Counted from the stretch's first letter, positions 34,197-42,993 are shown. The stretch is 64,000 nt of DNA from Nocardia camponoti (GCF_014646135.1 NZ_BMMW01000002.1:186001-250000); one strand, 5' to 3'. Made by a program: numbers and translations. Notes: generated from the sequence alone by a model not told the origin.

Positions 34197-34774
34197 AGGT
34201 TCACCGCGCGACGGCCCGGATCGGTGACGTCGATGCCCGCTTCGGTCCACGCGTCGCGCAACGCCTGGGCACCGCGCACCCGCACCCACGCCGCCTCGGT
34301 CGCGGTGATCGGCGTGACACTGAAGTACGCGACCGGCTCAGCTGGTTCAGGCAACGGGGTAGCAGGCACCTCGCCCTCGCCAAGCAAAACGGCGGTGAAA
34401 TGCGAACCCTGCCACAGCGGTTCGCTCAAATCGATGAGCGAATCCGGTTGCAGCACAAGACCTTCCACCGACGGTGACGCGACAAGCACGCCGAGCGTGC
34501 GCACCAGCCCCGACTGCGGTCCAGCGCCAAGACGCAAGGTGAGCACCAGTTCGGCGCGCGGGCCGCGCACCGGGTCGGCGAGCAGGTCGCCCGGGTCGCC
34601 CATCGGATGACGTGACCCGCCGAGCGTCGCGTAATGCACCGCGCCGTCGCCGGGGATGCGCAGGATTTCGATGGGTTCGAGCCCGAGGAAGGTGACCGAC
34701 GCCGAGTCGACCGCGTCCGGGGTGACCCCGAAGTGGTCGAGCACCGTCGACTTCACCGCCGAAAGCACGTCCAT
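34193..34774 (-). CDS. suppressor-of-fused-domain protein
   Basis: This is a 193-residue protein. The pattern YATLGGSRHPMGDP, then RAELVLTLRL, then LLGEGE and the C-terminal VTPITATEAAWVR matches bacterial suppressor-of-fused (SUFU) domain proteins, often linked to immunity or unknown roles. It is downstream of a stress-protein gene with a 5-base gap and probably co-transcribed with it. Function is unknown. Confidence 0.65.
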   Translation of the reverse strand: MDVLSAVKSTVLDHFGVTPDAVDSASVTFLGLEPIEILRIPGDGAVHYATLGGSRHPMGDPGDLLADPVRGPRAELVLTLRLGAGPQSGLVRTLGVLVASPSVEGLVLQPDSLIDLSEPLWQGSHFTAVLLGEGEVPATPLPEPAEPVAYFSVTPITATEAAWVRVRGAQALRDAWTEAGIDVTDPGRRAVNL

Positions 34775-34779
34775 GCCGG

Positions 34780-35274
34780 TCAGATCGCCAACCGCGCGAG
34801 CATGTCACGTGCGCGCTCAGCGGTTTTCGGATCGCACAGCACGTCGTAACGGCCAGCAACGAGCTGCATCGTTGACGCGAAATCGCGCTGGCCCTTGGTT
34901 GCCGCGTACGGAATCGACGTGGTGATAACGCCGAAAACGATGCCGCCAAGCAGGCCGACAAGCAGCGGCCCAAGCGCGCCGCCGCTGGTGGCGAACAGGC
35001 TCAACAGCAGGCCGAGGAAAAGGCCGAGCCACGCACCAGAAACGATGCCGCCGCCGATGACCTTGCCCCACGTGAGTCGGTAAAGCACGCGTTCAACCTG
35101 CATCAGGTCGACGCCAACGATCGTCATGTCTTGCACCGGGAACTCGTTGTCGGCCAGGTAATCGACCGCACGCTGCGCTTCGGCATAGGTTGGATACGAG
35201 CCGACGGGCCAGCCCGAAGGTGGCGTCGGCAGGGGTTGCCTTCCGCGATTGGCGTTCCCGAGGGGATTCGTCAT
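34780..35274 (-). CDS. membrane protein with GSP17M/YflT-like stress domain
   Basis: This 164-residue protein has an N-terminal stress-protein domain (PVGSYPTYAEAQRAVDYLADNEF) and then two glycine-rich hydrophobic segments (IGGGIVSGAWLGLFLGLLLSLF, LGPLLVGLLGGIVFGVITTSI). A soluble C-terminus ends the protein. It corresponds to Rv1234. The start overlaps the upstream CitE-like stop as ATGA, so three minus-strand genes form one operon. Confidence 0.8.
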   Translation of the reverse strand: MTNPLGNANRGRQPLPTPPSGWPVGSYPTYAEAQRAVDYLADNEFPVQDMTIVGVDLMQVERVLYRLTWGKVIGGGIVSGAWLGLFLGLLLSLFATSGGALGPLLVGLLGGIVFGVITTSIPYAATKGQRDFASTMQLVAGRYDVLCDPKTAERARDMLARLAI

Positions 35275-36215
35275 AGTCCTATTCTGCCGTTTGTCGTGCG
35301 TGTTAGCCCGGCAGCGCGACCCTTGTCCGCGATGACCTGGGCCATCTTGGCGCTTGCCTCGTCAATCATCTCATCGCCAAGCATCACCGCGCCACGCGCG
35401 CCACCGGCCGTCGACGTGTGAAACGCGTACGCGGCCAAGATGTCTTCGGCCTTGTCGTAGTCGGCTTGGCGTGGGGAGAAGATCTCGTTGGCCGCGTCGA
35501 TTTGGGCTGGGTGCAGCACCCATTTGCCGTCGAAACCGAGTGCGGCGGTGCGTGCGGCGGCGCGACGGAACCCGTCGACGTCACGGACGGCGAGGTACGG
35601 CCCGTCAATGGCTTGGAGGCCATGCGCGCGTGCGGTGAGCAGGATCGTCATCAGAATGTGGTGGTAGGCGTCGCCGACGTCGTAGCCCTCGGGCTGTTCG
35701 CCGACGGTCAGCGTGCGCATGTTGATGCTCGCCATGAAATCGGCAGGGCCGAAAACCAGCGTTTGCACGCGTGGGCTCGCGGTGGCGATCTCGTCGATAT
35801 TGCGCAGGCCAAGGGCGTTTTCGATCTGCGGCTCAATGCCGATACGACCAACTTCGAGCCCAGCCGACTTCTCCAACTGGGTAAGCAGCAGGTCGAGCGC
35901 GCGCACCTGACCAGCGTCGGTGACTTTGGGCAGGAGAATCGCGTCGATGACCGAACCCGCGCCGTCGACGACGCTGATCACGTCGGCGTAGGTCCACTCG
36001 GTTGTCCAGTCGTTGACGCGGACGACGCGCAACTGCTCGCCCCAGCCCGGTTCATTGAGCGCGGCGACGATATTGGCGCGCGCACCCGCTTTCGCATCGG
36101 GCGCGACGGCGTCTTCCAAGTCGAGGAAAACCGCGTCGACGGGCAGGCCCTTAGCCTTGGCGATCATCTTCTGGCTACTGCCCGGCACGGCGAGTACCGA
36201 ACGGCGAGGCTTCAT
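35271..36215 (-). CDS. CitE-like (HpcH/HpaI family) CoA lyase
   Basis: This 314-residue TIM-barrel enzyme has the family motifs RRSVLAVPGSS, FLDLEDAVAPD (Mg-binding Glu/Asp), IEPQIENALGL and VFGPADFMAS. It probably cleaves a malyl-CoA-type substrate or a related CoA thioester (beta-methylmalyl-CoA, citramalyl-CoA). The start at 36215 has AGGA upstream. It is head of a three-gene operon with the stress and SUFU-like proteins, and divergent from the MgtE-like gene. Confidence 0.85.
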   Translation of the reverse strand: MKPRRSVLAVPGSSQKMIAKAKGLPVDAVFLDLEDAVAPDAKAGARANIVAALNEPGWGEQLRVVRVNDWTTEWTYADVISVVDGAGSVIDAILLPKVTDAGQVRALDLLLTQLEKSAGLEVGRIGIEPQIENALGLRNIDEIATASPRVQTLVFGPADFMASINMRTLTVGEQPEGYDVGDAYHHILMTILLTARAHGLQAIDGPYLAVRDVDGFRRAAARTAALGFDGKWVLHPAQIDAANEIFSPRQADYDKAEDILAAYAFHTSTAGGARGAVMLGDEMIDEASAKMAQVIADKGRAAGLTRTTNGRIGL

Positions 36216-36273
36216 CACCAAATCCTGTCGTGTTGGTTCGATCGAGGAAACCAAACCGCCTAGCCTGGTGCGC

Positions 36274-37569
36274 ATGGCAACCGCGAGGGTTTACGTAGCC
36301 AGACTGGCCGGGCTGACGGTGCTCGGTCCTGACGGCGAGTCTATCGGTCGCGTCCGCGATGTCGTGGTAGCGGTGCGCGGCGACCATCAGCAGCCACGGA
36401 TCCACGGGCTTGTCGTCGAATTGCCAACGCGCCGAAGGATTTTCGTGCCGATGGGCCGCGTGACGGCGATCGAACCGGGCATGGTCACGCTCAATACCGG
36501 CACGGTGAGTTTGCGCCGATTCGCCCAGCGCCCAGGCGAATTGCTGGCGCTGGCGCAGATTGTCGACTCTCGCGTGCGCGTCAACGATCCCGATTTACCC
36601 GACTTGCGCGATGTCGACGTGTACGTCGCCGACCTTGGGATTGAACAGAATCGCACCCGCGACTGGGTTGTTGGCCGGGTCGCGGTGCGCGGACACCGCC
36701 GCATCGCCCGCAGGCGCGCCGTGCATGTCGTCGACTGGTCGGACGTGCGTGGGCTCACGCCCCAAGATGTGGATCAGCCGGGCCAGGACGTCACGTCGCT
36801 GCTTGGCCAGTTCGAAGGGTTGCGCCCTGCCGACGTCGCGCATCGGCTGCGCGAACTGCCCGAGAAACGCAGGCTGGAAGTGGCCATCGCCCTCGATGAC
36901 GAGCGTCTCGCCGACGTCGTCCAAGAGCTGCCCGACGACGACCAGGTCGACCTGTTGGGTCACTTGGAAGTGCATCGCGCCGCCGACGTGCTTGAGGCGA
37001 TGGACCCCGACGACGCCGCCGACCTGCTCGGCGAACTGCCCGAGAGCGAAGCCGAATCGCTGCTCGCGCTGATGGACCCGCAGGAATCCGAACCGGTCCG
37101 TCGACTGCTCGCCCACTCCCCCGACACCGCTGGCGGCCTGATGACCCCCGAACCGGTGATCTTGAGCCCGTCAACGACGGTCGCCGAAGCGCTCGCGCGC
37201 ATTCGCGACCCAGACCTCACGCCCGCGCTCGCGTCGATGGTTTTCGTCGTTCGACCGCCAACAGCGACGCCGACCGGCCGCTACCTCGGCTGCGTACACA
37301 TCCAGCAGCTACTGCGGGAACCGCCAGCGCATCTGGTTGGCGGACTTGTCGATAGCGACCTCGCGCCGCTGTCGCCGGAGATGTCGCTTGGCCAGGTGAC
37401 GCGCTATTTCGCCACCTACAACCTGGTCTGTGGCCCGGTTGTCGACGCCGAAAATCACCTCATCGGCGCGGTGACCGTCGACGATGTGCTCGACCATCTC
37501 CTGCCCGAAGATTGGCGCGAGGAAGAACAGCCCGCGTTGGAGCGCAGCGTTGAGCCGGTGCAGCGATGA
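36274..37569 (+). CDS. MgtE N-domain/CBS protein lacking the transporter domain
   Basis: This is a 431-residue cytoplasmic protein. Residues 1 to about 150 form two PRC-barrel-like halves (VYVARLAGLTVLGPDG, then VDVYVADLGI). An MgtE intracellular N-domain of helical repeats follows (VAHRLRELPEKRRLEVAIAL, LADVVQELPDDD, ADVLEAMDPDDAADLLGELP), then a CBS pair. There is no membrane segment. The family match is Rv1232c, also without a channel. It overlaps the DUF1003 membrane gene, so the two may form a Mg-sensing or regulatory unit near corA. A -10-like TAGCCT lies at 36261-36266. Confidence 0.85.
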   Translation: MATARVYVARLAGLTVLGPDGESIGRVRDVVVAVRGDHQQPRIHGLVVELPTRRRIFVPMGRVTAIEPGMVTLNTGTVSLRRFAQRPGELLALAQIVDSRVRVNDPDLPDLRDVDVYVADLGIEQNRTRDWVVGRVAVRGHRRIARRRAVHVVDWSDVRGLTPQDVDQPGQDVTSLLGQFEGLRPADVAHRLRELPEKRRLEVAIALDDERLADVVQELPDDDQVDLLGHLEVHRAADVLEAMDPDDAADLLGELPESEAESLLALMDPQESEPVRRLLAHSPDTAGGLMTPEPVILSPSTTVAEALARIRDPDLTPALASMVFVVRPPTATPTGRYLGCVHIQQLLREPPAHLVGGLVDSDLAPLSPEMSLGQVTRYFATYNLVCGPVVDAENHLIGAVTVDDVLDHLLPEDWREEEQPALERSVEPVQR

Positions 37570-38156
37570 CAGACAAAAGTTCTGCGCGGCAACGGCTTGA
37601 GACGCCGGTCGGCAGCCGATTTAGCTTCGACTGGGACTCCGAAGGATTCGCCCGCGCGTCCGAGCGGGTGGCGCGGTTCCTCGGCACCGGACGCTATCTG
37701 GCGATCCAGACCGTGATCGTCGTTGTCTGGATTTTCATCAACGTTTTCGCGGTGCGATTGCAGTGGGACCCTTACCCGTTCATCCTGCTCAACCTGGCAT
37801 TTTCCACCCAGGCCGCCTACGCGGCGCCGCTGATCCTGCTCGCGCAAAACCGCCAGGACAACCGCGACAAGGTCTCGCTCGAAGAAGACCGCACTCGCGC
37901 CGCGCAAACCAAGGCCGACACCGAGTTCCTCGCACGCGAACTCGCGTCGCTGCGACTGGCCGTTGGCGATGTCGCGACCCGCGATTATCTGCGTCGCGAA
38001 CTCGAAGACATCAAGGACATTTTGAACCGGCTCGACCCTGGCGAAACCGACGACGCCACGCCGAAGCAGCCGAAGAAGCGAAAGTCCGCGCACAAGAAAA
38101 CCTCCGGTCAAACGGGGTCAAGCGACTCGGTTTCGCCTGGGGCGGCAGATGAGTGA
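37566..38156 (+). CDS. DUF1003 membrane protein
   Basis: This is a 196-residue protein. Two hydrophobic helices (YLAIQTVIVVVWIFINVFAV and PFILLNLAFSTQAAYAAPLI) lead into the family signature LLAQNRQDNRDK. A coiled, charged C-terminal region and a Lys-rich tail follow. It corresponds to Rv1231c. Its start overlaps the MgtE-like stop as ATGA, so the two are coupled. Function unknown. Confidence 0.88.
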   Translation: MTDKSSARQRLETPVGSRFSFDWDSEGFARASERVARFLGTGRYLAIQTVIVVVWIFINVFAVRLQWDPYPFILLNLAFSTQAAYAAPLILLAQNRQDNRDKVSLEEDRTRAAQTKADTEFLARELASLRLAVGDVATRDYLRRELEDIKDILNRLDPGETDDATPKQPKKRKSAHKKTSGQTGSSDSVSPGAADE

Positions 38157-38189
38157 CCGGAAATGCTCAACAAACTCCTGACCGGTAGG

Positions 38190-38195
38190 TAACCT
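38190..38195 (+). promoter_or_regulatory. -10 box of the first transglycosylase-like gene
   Basis: TAACCT lies within the 14-mer AGGTAACCTAGATC (38187-38200), which is repeated exactly upstream of tatB. Transcription would start near 38202, leaving a leader with a GGAGGGGG site before GTG 38238. Confidence 0.45.
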
Positions 38196-38237
38196 AGATC
38201 ACGTTGTTCCGGGCGGGCCGGAGGGGGAAATCTGACG

Positions 38238-39695
38238 GTGCCGCCGCTTCGATGTGTGAGGGTTGGTGTGGCCGGTATGCGAATGTCAGCGCCGATAACG
38301 ATGTCCGCCCTAGTCGTCGCCGGATTGGTGGCTTCGGGGTCAGCAGTCCAAACCAACACTCGCAACGAGGCGCCCGCCGCGCCCGAACTCCTCGCTGCGG
38401 CAACGGCTCCCGTTGTTGAGCCGGGCGAAACCGATCCCGCCGACATCGTCGGGCTGCTTCCGGTTTCGCAAGAATCGCCGCGCAAGTTGCGCGCGGTGAA
38501 CCCCGGGTCGCGCACGCCGAGTTCGGGAATACCTGTGCCGCAAAGCATTTCGCTACCCGCAGGCAGTGGCGCACTGGGGATTCCGGAGATCGTGCTTGCC
38601 GCCTACCGCAACGCTGAACTCGCGATGGAGTCCGCCGAACCCGGCTGTGGCATCACCTGGAACCTGCTCGCTGGCATTGGGCGCATTGAATCCGGGCACG
38701 CGAGCAACGGGTCGACCGACTCCGCCGGCACATCGACCACCCCGATTTTCGGTCCCGCCCTCGACGGCACACTGCCGGGCAACGAGGTCATCAAGGAAGC
38801 CGACGGTGGCTTCGTGCGCGCGGTCGGGCCGATGCAGTTCCTGCCGAGTACCTGGGTGCATTACGCCGCCGACGGCAACGGCGACGGACACGCCGACCCA
38901 CACAACGTCTTCGACGCGTCGCTTGCCGCCGCCAAGTACCTGTGCTCGGGCGGCATGAACCTGCGCGACAGCGCTCAGGAGCTACGCGCGATCCTGCGCT
39001 ACAACAACTCGATGTCGTATGCGGCCAACGTGCTGAGCTGGTCGGTTGCCTATCGCACGGGCGGCGCGCCTTCCTCGGTGCCGATCTCGCCAGGGTTGGT
39101 CACGCCTGGCAGCGCGCCGACGGTGTCACCGAATATCCTTGCCGCCCAGGGCAATTCGCCTGCGACGACGGTCCCGACCACCACCGTGCCCGCCGCGCCA
39201 AAGACCACAACGCCGACGCCGGTCATGATCAACCTGCCCGGGCTGCCGCCCATCCCCTGCGGCATCTTCTGCCCCGCGCCCGCCCCGACGCCGCCGACCA
39301 CCTGTGTCGCCGATCCGGTGCCCGCGTCGATGCCCGATCCGCTCGCGCCAACCAGGCCAGCGCCCAAGCCGCTCGCGCAGACTTACGGCGCTGTCGCACC
39401 GAAGGATCCGGCCGCAACCGACCCCGCACAGGTAGTCGACCCCGCGCAGGCAGCTAACCCCGTGCAGCCCGTTGATCCCGCCGCGAAGCCCGCGTGCGTC
39501 GACGCGCCCGCGCCTGCCAACACGCCAGCCGCGGAGACGCCCCAACCGACAAAAACGCCGGAGCCGAGCGTCACGCCAACCGAGGAACCTGCCCCGGTCG
39601 AAGAGGCTCCCGCGCCCACGCCGACCCCGCAGCCCGGCATCACCTTGCCGTTCAACATCGTGATTCCGCTGCCGCCCGTCCCTGCCCCGCTGTAG
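38238..39695 (+). CDS. secreted lytic transglycosylase-like protein with Pro-rich tail
   Basis: This 485-residue exported protein has an uncleaved or cleaved signal helix (MSAPITMSALVVAGLVAS) and an SLT/MltB-type domain. The domain shows CGITWNLLAGIGRIESGH (catalytic Glu in RIES), VGPMQFLPSTWVHYAADGNGDG and YLC..LRYNNSMSYAANV. After about residue 280 comes a long low-complexity Pro/Thr/Ala tail ending PLPPVPAPL. It would cleave or bind peptidoglycan at the cell wall. The start GTG 38238 has a good ribosome-binding site. It is followed by a shorter paralogue. It corresponds to Rv1230c. Confidence 0.85.
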   Translation: MPPLRCVRVGVAGMRMSAPITMSALVVAGLVASGSAVQTNTRNEAPAAPELLAAATAPVVEPGETDPADIVGLLPVSQESPRKLRAVNPGSRTPSSGIPVPQSISLPAGSGALGIPEIVLAAYRNAELAMESAEPGCGITWNLLAGIGRIESGHASNGSTDSAGTSTTPIFGPALDGTLPGNEVIKEADGGFVRAVGPMQFLPSTWVHYAADGNGDGHADPHNVFDASLAAAKYLCSGGMNLRDSAQELRAILRYNNSMSYAANVLSWSVAYRTGGAPSSVPISPGLVTPGSAPTVSPNILAAQGNSPATTVPTTTVPAAPKTTTPTPVMINLPGLPPIPCGIFCPAPAPTPPTTCVADPVPASMPDPLAPTRPAPKPLAQTYGAVAPKDPAATDPAQVVDPAQAANPVQPVDPAAKPACVDAPAPANTPAAETPQPTKTPEPSVTPTEEPAPVEEAPAPTPTPQPGITLPFNIVIPLPPVPAPL

Positions 39696-39792
39696 AAAAA
39701 CAAACCGGAATTCAGATCACAACGGGGTAACAAAAAGGTCTCGGGTGCGGTAATCTCTTCTCATCCAACACGGTTGAGGAGGGCACCACACA

Positions 39793-40644
39793 GTGGGTCG
39801 TCATCGGAAACAGCAGGCACCGGCGGTTCGCCGCAGCTCGCTCATCGCACTTACCGGATTGGTCCCCGCCGGGCTTGTCGCGGTCACCGCAGCTACCGAC
39901 GTGGGTACCGCTACCAGCACGGCTGCCGTCGAGCACGACATCGTGCCGGGCACCCAGGATGTCGCTGGCGCGCCGCAGGCGGCAGCGCCCATCGCCGACG
40001 AAATCCACCTTGAGGCAAAGCAATCCGCCTCGGCAGCACCGGTGGTCAAGACCGTCGCCCAGCGCGACGATCGCGCGGCGTCCGACCTACCAGCGGGCTC
40101 GCTCGGCATCCCCGGCATCGCGGTCGCGGCGTACCAAAACGCCGAACAGCAACTGGCAGTACAGAATCCGGATTGCCACATGCCGTGGACCATGCTCGCT
40201 GGCATCGGCCGCGTCGAGTCAACCCACGCATACGGCAAAGCCGACGCCGACGGCAACCCCATCAAGGCTGTGTACGGCCCTGTCCTCGACGGCAGCCTGT
40301 ATGGCAATAACGTCATCCACGACAGCGATGGCGGCGAACTCGACGGGCTCGCTGGCTACGACCGCGCCATCGGGCCGATGCAGTTCCTGCCCGAGACGTG
40401 GCACCGCTACGCCGCCGACGGCAATGGCGATGGCATCGCCGACCCGCAGAACCTCTTCGACGCGGCGCTTACCGCGGGCCGCTACCTGTGCGACGGCGGC
40501 CTCGACATGCGCGACTACGCGCAACAGTCCAAGGCGATCCTGCGCTACAACAACTCGATGGCCTATGTCGCCAACGTCATGGCGTGGGCCGGGTCCTACT
40601 CAAGCGGCCTCACACCCAAGCCCCAGGACCTGCCGCGAATTTAG
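39793..40644 (+). CDS. second lytic transglycosylase-like protein (short)
   Basis: This 283-residue paralogue of the preceding gene has a signal helix (SSLIALTGLVPAGLVAVTAA) and the same SLT core: CHMPWTMLAGIGRVEST with the catalytic Glu, IGPMQFLPETWHRYAADGNGDG, and LRYNNSMAYVANVMAW. It lacks the Pro-rich tail. The GTG start has GAGGAGGG upstream. A promoter-like TAATCT at 39751-39756 suggests its own transcription start. Duplication followed by loss or gain of the tail is the simplest explanation. Confidence 0.85.
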   Translation: MGRHRKQQAPAVRRSSLIALTGLVPAGLVAVTAATDVGTATSTAAVEHDIVPGTQDVAGAPQAAAPIADEIHLEAKQSASAAPVVKTVAQRDDRAASDLPAGSLGIPGIAVAAYQNAEQQLAVQNPDCHMPWTMLAGIGRVESTHAYGKADADGNPIKAVYGPVLDGSLYGNNVIHDSDGGELDGLAGYDRAIGPMQFLPETWHRYAADGNGDGIADPQNLFDAALTAGRYLCDGGLDMRDYAQQSKAILRYNNSMAYVANVMAWAGSYSSGLTPKPQDLPRI

Positions 40645-40651
40645 CGCAGCA

Positions 40652-40657
40652 TAATAT
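40652..40657 (+). promoter_or_regulatory. -10 box of mrp
   Basis: TAATAT lies at -13 to -8 relative to the mrp ATG (40665). No ribosome-binding site is present, so a leaderless message is likely. Confidence 0.5.
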
Positions 40658-40664
40658 CGGGCAC

Positions 40665-41801
40665 ATGCCAGTGATTACGGAAGCGGATGTGCGGGCGGCG
40701 CTCGCGAAGGTCGACGACCCGGAGATCCGCAAACCGATCACCGAGTTGGGCATGGTCAAAAGCATTGCCATCGCCGACAACGGTGATGTGCACGTAGAGA
40801 TCTACCTCACCACGTCGGGTTGCCCGCTGCGCACCGAGATCATTCAGCGCGTCACGGGTGCCGTCGCCGACGTGCCCGGCGCGGGCGCGGTCACCGTCGA
40901 CCTCGATGTGATGAGCGATGAGCAGCGCACCGAGCTTCGTAAGTCGTTGCGCGGCGATTCGGCTGAGCCGGTCATTCCGTTCGCTCAGCCCGGGTCGCTC
41001 ACGCGGGTCTACGCCGTCGCATCGGGGAAGGGTGGCGTAGGCAAGTCGAGCGTCACGGCCAACCTCGCCGTGGCGCTCGCCCAGCGTGGACTTTCCGTTG
41101 GCGTACTCGACGCCGATATCTACGGTCACTCGATCCCGCGCATGCTCGGCACCGACGCTCGCCCGACACAGGTCGAGCGCATGATCATGCCGCCCGTCGC
41201 CCACGACGTGAAGATGATTTCGATCGCGCAGTTCACCCAGGGCAACACCCCGGTGGTGTGGCGCGGCCCGATGCTGCATCGCGCGCTGCAACAGTTCCTC
41301 GCCGACGTCTTCTGGGGCGACCTGGACGTGCTGCTGCTCGACCTGCCGCCCGGCACCGGCGACGTCGCGATTTCCATCGCCCAGCTCATCCCCAGCGCCG
41401 AGATTCTGGTTGTCACCACGCCGCAGGTCGCCGCTGCCGAGGTCGCTGAGCGCGCGGGCGCGATCGCGTTGCAGACCCGTCAGCGTGTTGCTGGCGTCAT
41501 CGAGAACATGTCCTGGCTCGACCTGCCCGACGGTTCACGCATGGAGCTGTACGGCTCCGGCGGCGGTCAGGTTGTCGCCGACCGCCTCACCCGCACCGTC
41601 GGCGCCGACGTTCCGCTGCTCGGTCAGATCCCGATCGAACAGGCGTTGCGCGAAGGTGGCGACGAGGGCACCCCGATCGTGCTCAGCGATCCGGAGAACC
41701 CGGCCGCTGTCGCGCTGCGTGGGGTCGCTGACAAGCTCGCGATCCGGCGACGTGGCCTTGCTGGCATGTCGCTCGGCATCGACACCACCCGACACCTGTA
41801 G
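40665..41801 (+). CDS. mrp: Mrp/NBP35-family P-loop ATPase (Fe-S carrier type)
   Basis: This is a 378-residue protein. An N-terminal MIP18/DUF59 domain (residues 1-95, with TTSGCPLRTEI) is followed by the P-loop ATPase (GKGGVGKSS at 121-129, DADIYGHSIPRM, LDLPPGTGDV). The C-terminal CxxC used by other Mrp proteins to hold an Fe-S cluster is missing, as is usual in mycobacterial homologues, where the segment reads MSWLDLPDGS. It corresponds to Rv1229c. Confidence 0.93.
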   Translation: MPVITEADVRAALAKVDDPEIRKPITELGMVKSIAIADNGDVHVEIYLTTSGCPLRTEIIQRVTGAVADVPGAGAVTVDLDVMSDEQRTELRKSLRGDSAEPVIPFAQPGSLTRVYAVASGKGGVGKSSVTANLAVALAQRGLSVGVLDADIYGHSIPRMLGTDARPTQVERMIMPPVAHDVKMISIAQFTQGNTPVVWRGPMLHRALQQFLADVFWGDLDVLLLDLPPGTGDVAISIAQLIPSAEILVVTTPQVAAAEVAERAGAIALQTRQRVAGVIENMSWLDLPDGSRMELYGSGGGQVVADRLTRTVGADVPLLGQIPIEQALREGGDEGTPIVLSDPENPAAVALRGVADKLAIRRRGLAGMSLGIDTTRHL

Positions 41802-41808
41802 GGCTACC

Positions 41809-41814
41809 TAAGGT
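41809..41814 (+). promoter_or_regulatory. -10 box of the DivIVA-like gene
   Basis: TAAGGT is exactly at -12 to -7 from the ATG at 41821. This again indicates a leaderless transcript. Confidence 0.5.
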
Positions 41815-41820
41815 GGACCT

Positions 41821-42132
41821 ATGCTGACGCTGCTTTTATATGTGCTGATCGTCGGGCTCGTCGCGGCAATGCTGTTTCTTGTTGTCAGCGCGGTGTTCGG
41901 GCGGGCCGAAGAGCTTGGTCCGCTGCCCGAGGGCACAACGGCCACCGTGCTGCCCGCCTACGGGGTCACCGGCAGCGACGTGCGTGCTCTGCGGTTCCAA
42001 CAGGTGTTGCGCGGTTATAAGGCGAGCGAGGTCGACTGGGCGTTGGCGCGACTCGCCGAACGGATCGACGAATTAGAAGCCGAATTGGCCGTCGCGCGTA
42101 GTCATTCCGCGACTGCGGTCGAGCACCGATGA
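41821..42132 (+). CDS. small membrane protein with DivIVA-like domain
   Basis: This is a 103-residue protein with one N-terminal helix (LLLYVLIVGLVAAMLFLVVSAVF), then the DivIVA-type motif RFQQVLRGYKASEVDWALARL and a coiled coil (RIDELEAELAVARS). It corresponds to Rv1209. A role in polar growth or cell-wall assembly is possible but unproven. Its stop overlaps the tag start as ATGA. Confidence 0.8.
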   Translation: MLTLLLYVLIVGLVAAMLFLVVSAVFGRAEELGPLPEGTTATVLPAYGVTGSDVRALRFQQVLRGYKASEVDWALARLAERIDELEAELAVARSHSATAVEHR

Positions 42133-42719
42133 CCGAGCCGTTCGTCGATGACGGCCTGCCGCGCTGCGGGTGGGCAACCGCGTCGGCGCTCTATGCCAAC
42201 TACCACGACACCGAGTGGGGCAAGCCGCTGCACGGCGACGACGCGTTGTTCGAACGCGTGTGCCTTGAGGCGTTTCAGTCGGGGCTCGCGTGGATCACCA
42301 TCCTGCGCAAGCGGCCCGCGTTCCGTGCCGCGTTCGCCGACTTCCGCATCGACGCGGTCGCCCAGTTCGACGATGCCGACCGGCAACGCCTGCTCAACGA
42401 CGCTGGCATCGTCCGCAACCGCGCCAAGATCGACGCGGCGATCAACAACGCGAAGGTTGCTCGCGACCTGCCCATGCCGCTCGACGAGCTGCTGTGGTCC
42501 TTCGCACCCGAGCCCGGTAAGCGACCGGCTACCCTCGCCGATGTGCCCGCCACCACACCCGAATCTATTGCGCTAGCAAAGGATTTGAAGCGTCGGGGGT
42601 TCAGTTTCGTTGGTCCGACAACCGCCTATGCGCTCATGCAAGCCACCGGCATGGTCGACGACCACGTCGAGGTTTGCTGGGTCGGCCAGGCAGGTCAACC
42701 GAACCGACTCGACGGTTAG
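42129..42719 (+). CDS. tag: 3-methyladenine DNA glycosylase I
   Basis: This 196-residue base-excision enzyme removes 3-methyladenine. It has the zinc-site Cys near the N-terminus (RCGWA), the substrate pocket YHDTEWGKPLH and ESGL-like QSGLAWITILRKR. The C-terminal KRRGFSFVGPTTAYALMQATGMVDDH carries the other zinc ligands (VCW). It corresponds to Rv1210. The start is coupled to the DivIVA-like gene. Confidence 0.95.
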   Translation: MTEPFVDDGLPRCGWATASALYANYHDTEWGKPLHGDDALFERVCLEAFQSGLAWITILRKRPAFRAAFADFRIDAVAQFDDADRQRLLNDAGIVRNRAKIDAAINNAKVARDLPMPLDELLWSFAPEPGKRPATLADVPATTPESIALAKDLKRRGFSFVGPTTAYALMQATGMVDDHVEVCWVGQAGQPNRLDG

Positions 42720-42774
42720 ATTTCCTACTCAGGTGTCCAAGCGCGTGAGCAATAGGGAAGAATAGGACCCGTGC

Positions 42775-42798
42775 GGCCCGCCGAACACCCGGCGGGCC
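42775..42798 (+). terminator. terminator/leader hairpin before the DUF3117 gene
   Basis: An 8-bp stem, GGCCCGCC and GGCGGGCC, has an 8-base loop and is followed by TTG. It ends the tag transcript or, if the DUF3117 promoter is upstream of it, acts in its leader. Confidence 0.55.
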
Positions 42799-42825
42799 TT
42801 GTAGGGAAACTGGAGGGAGCAGAGG

Positions 42826-42993
42826 ATGGCGGCCATGAAGCCCCGTACCGGGGACGGTCCCCTCGAAGCAACCAAGGAAGGTCGTGGAATCGTAATGCGG
42901 GTTCCACTCGAGGGTGGCGGGCGTTTGGTCGTCGAACTCACACCGGACGAGGCTGCGGCGCTCGGTGACGAACTGAAGAGCGTCACCAGCTGA
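42826..42993 (+). CDS. DUF3117 small protein
   Basis: This 55-residue peptide is easily missed because of its size. The sequence MAAMKPRTGDGPLEATKEG and GIVMRVPLEGGGRLVVELTP is nearly identical to Rv1211 of M. tuberculosis. GGAGGG lies eight bases before the ATG. It is one of the most conserved small actinobacterial proteins and its function is unknown. The TGA overlaps the apparent CTG start of the next gene. Confidence 0.92.
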   Translation: MAAMKPRTGDGPLEATKEGRGIVMRVPLEGGGRLVVELTPDEAAALGDELKSVTS

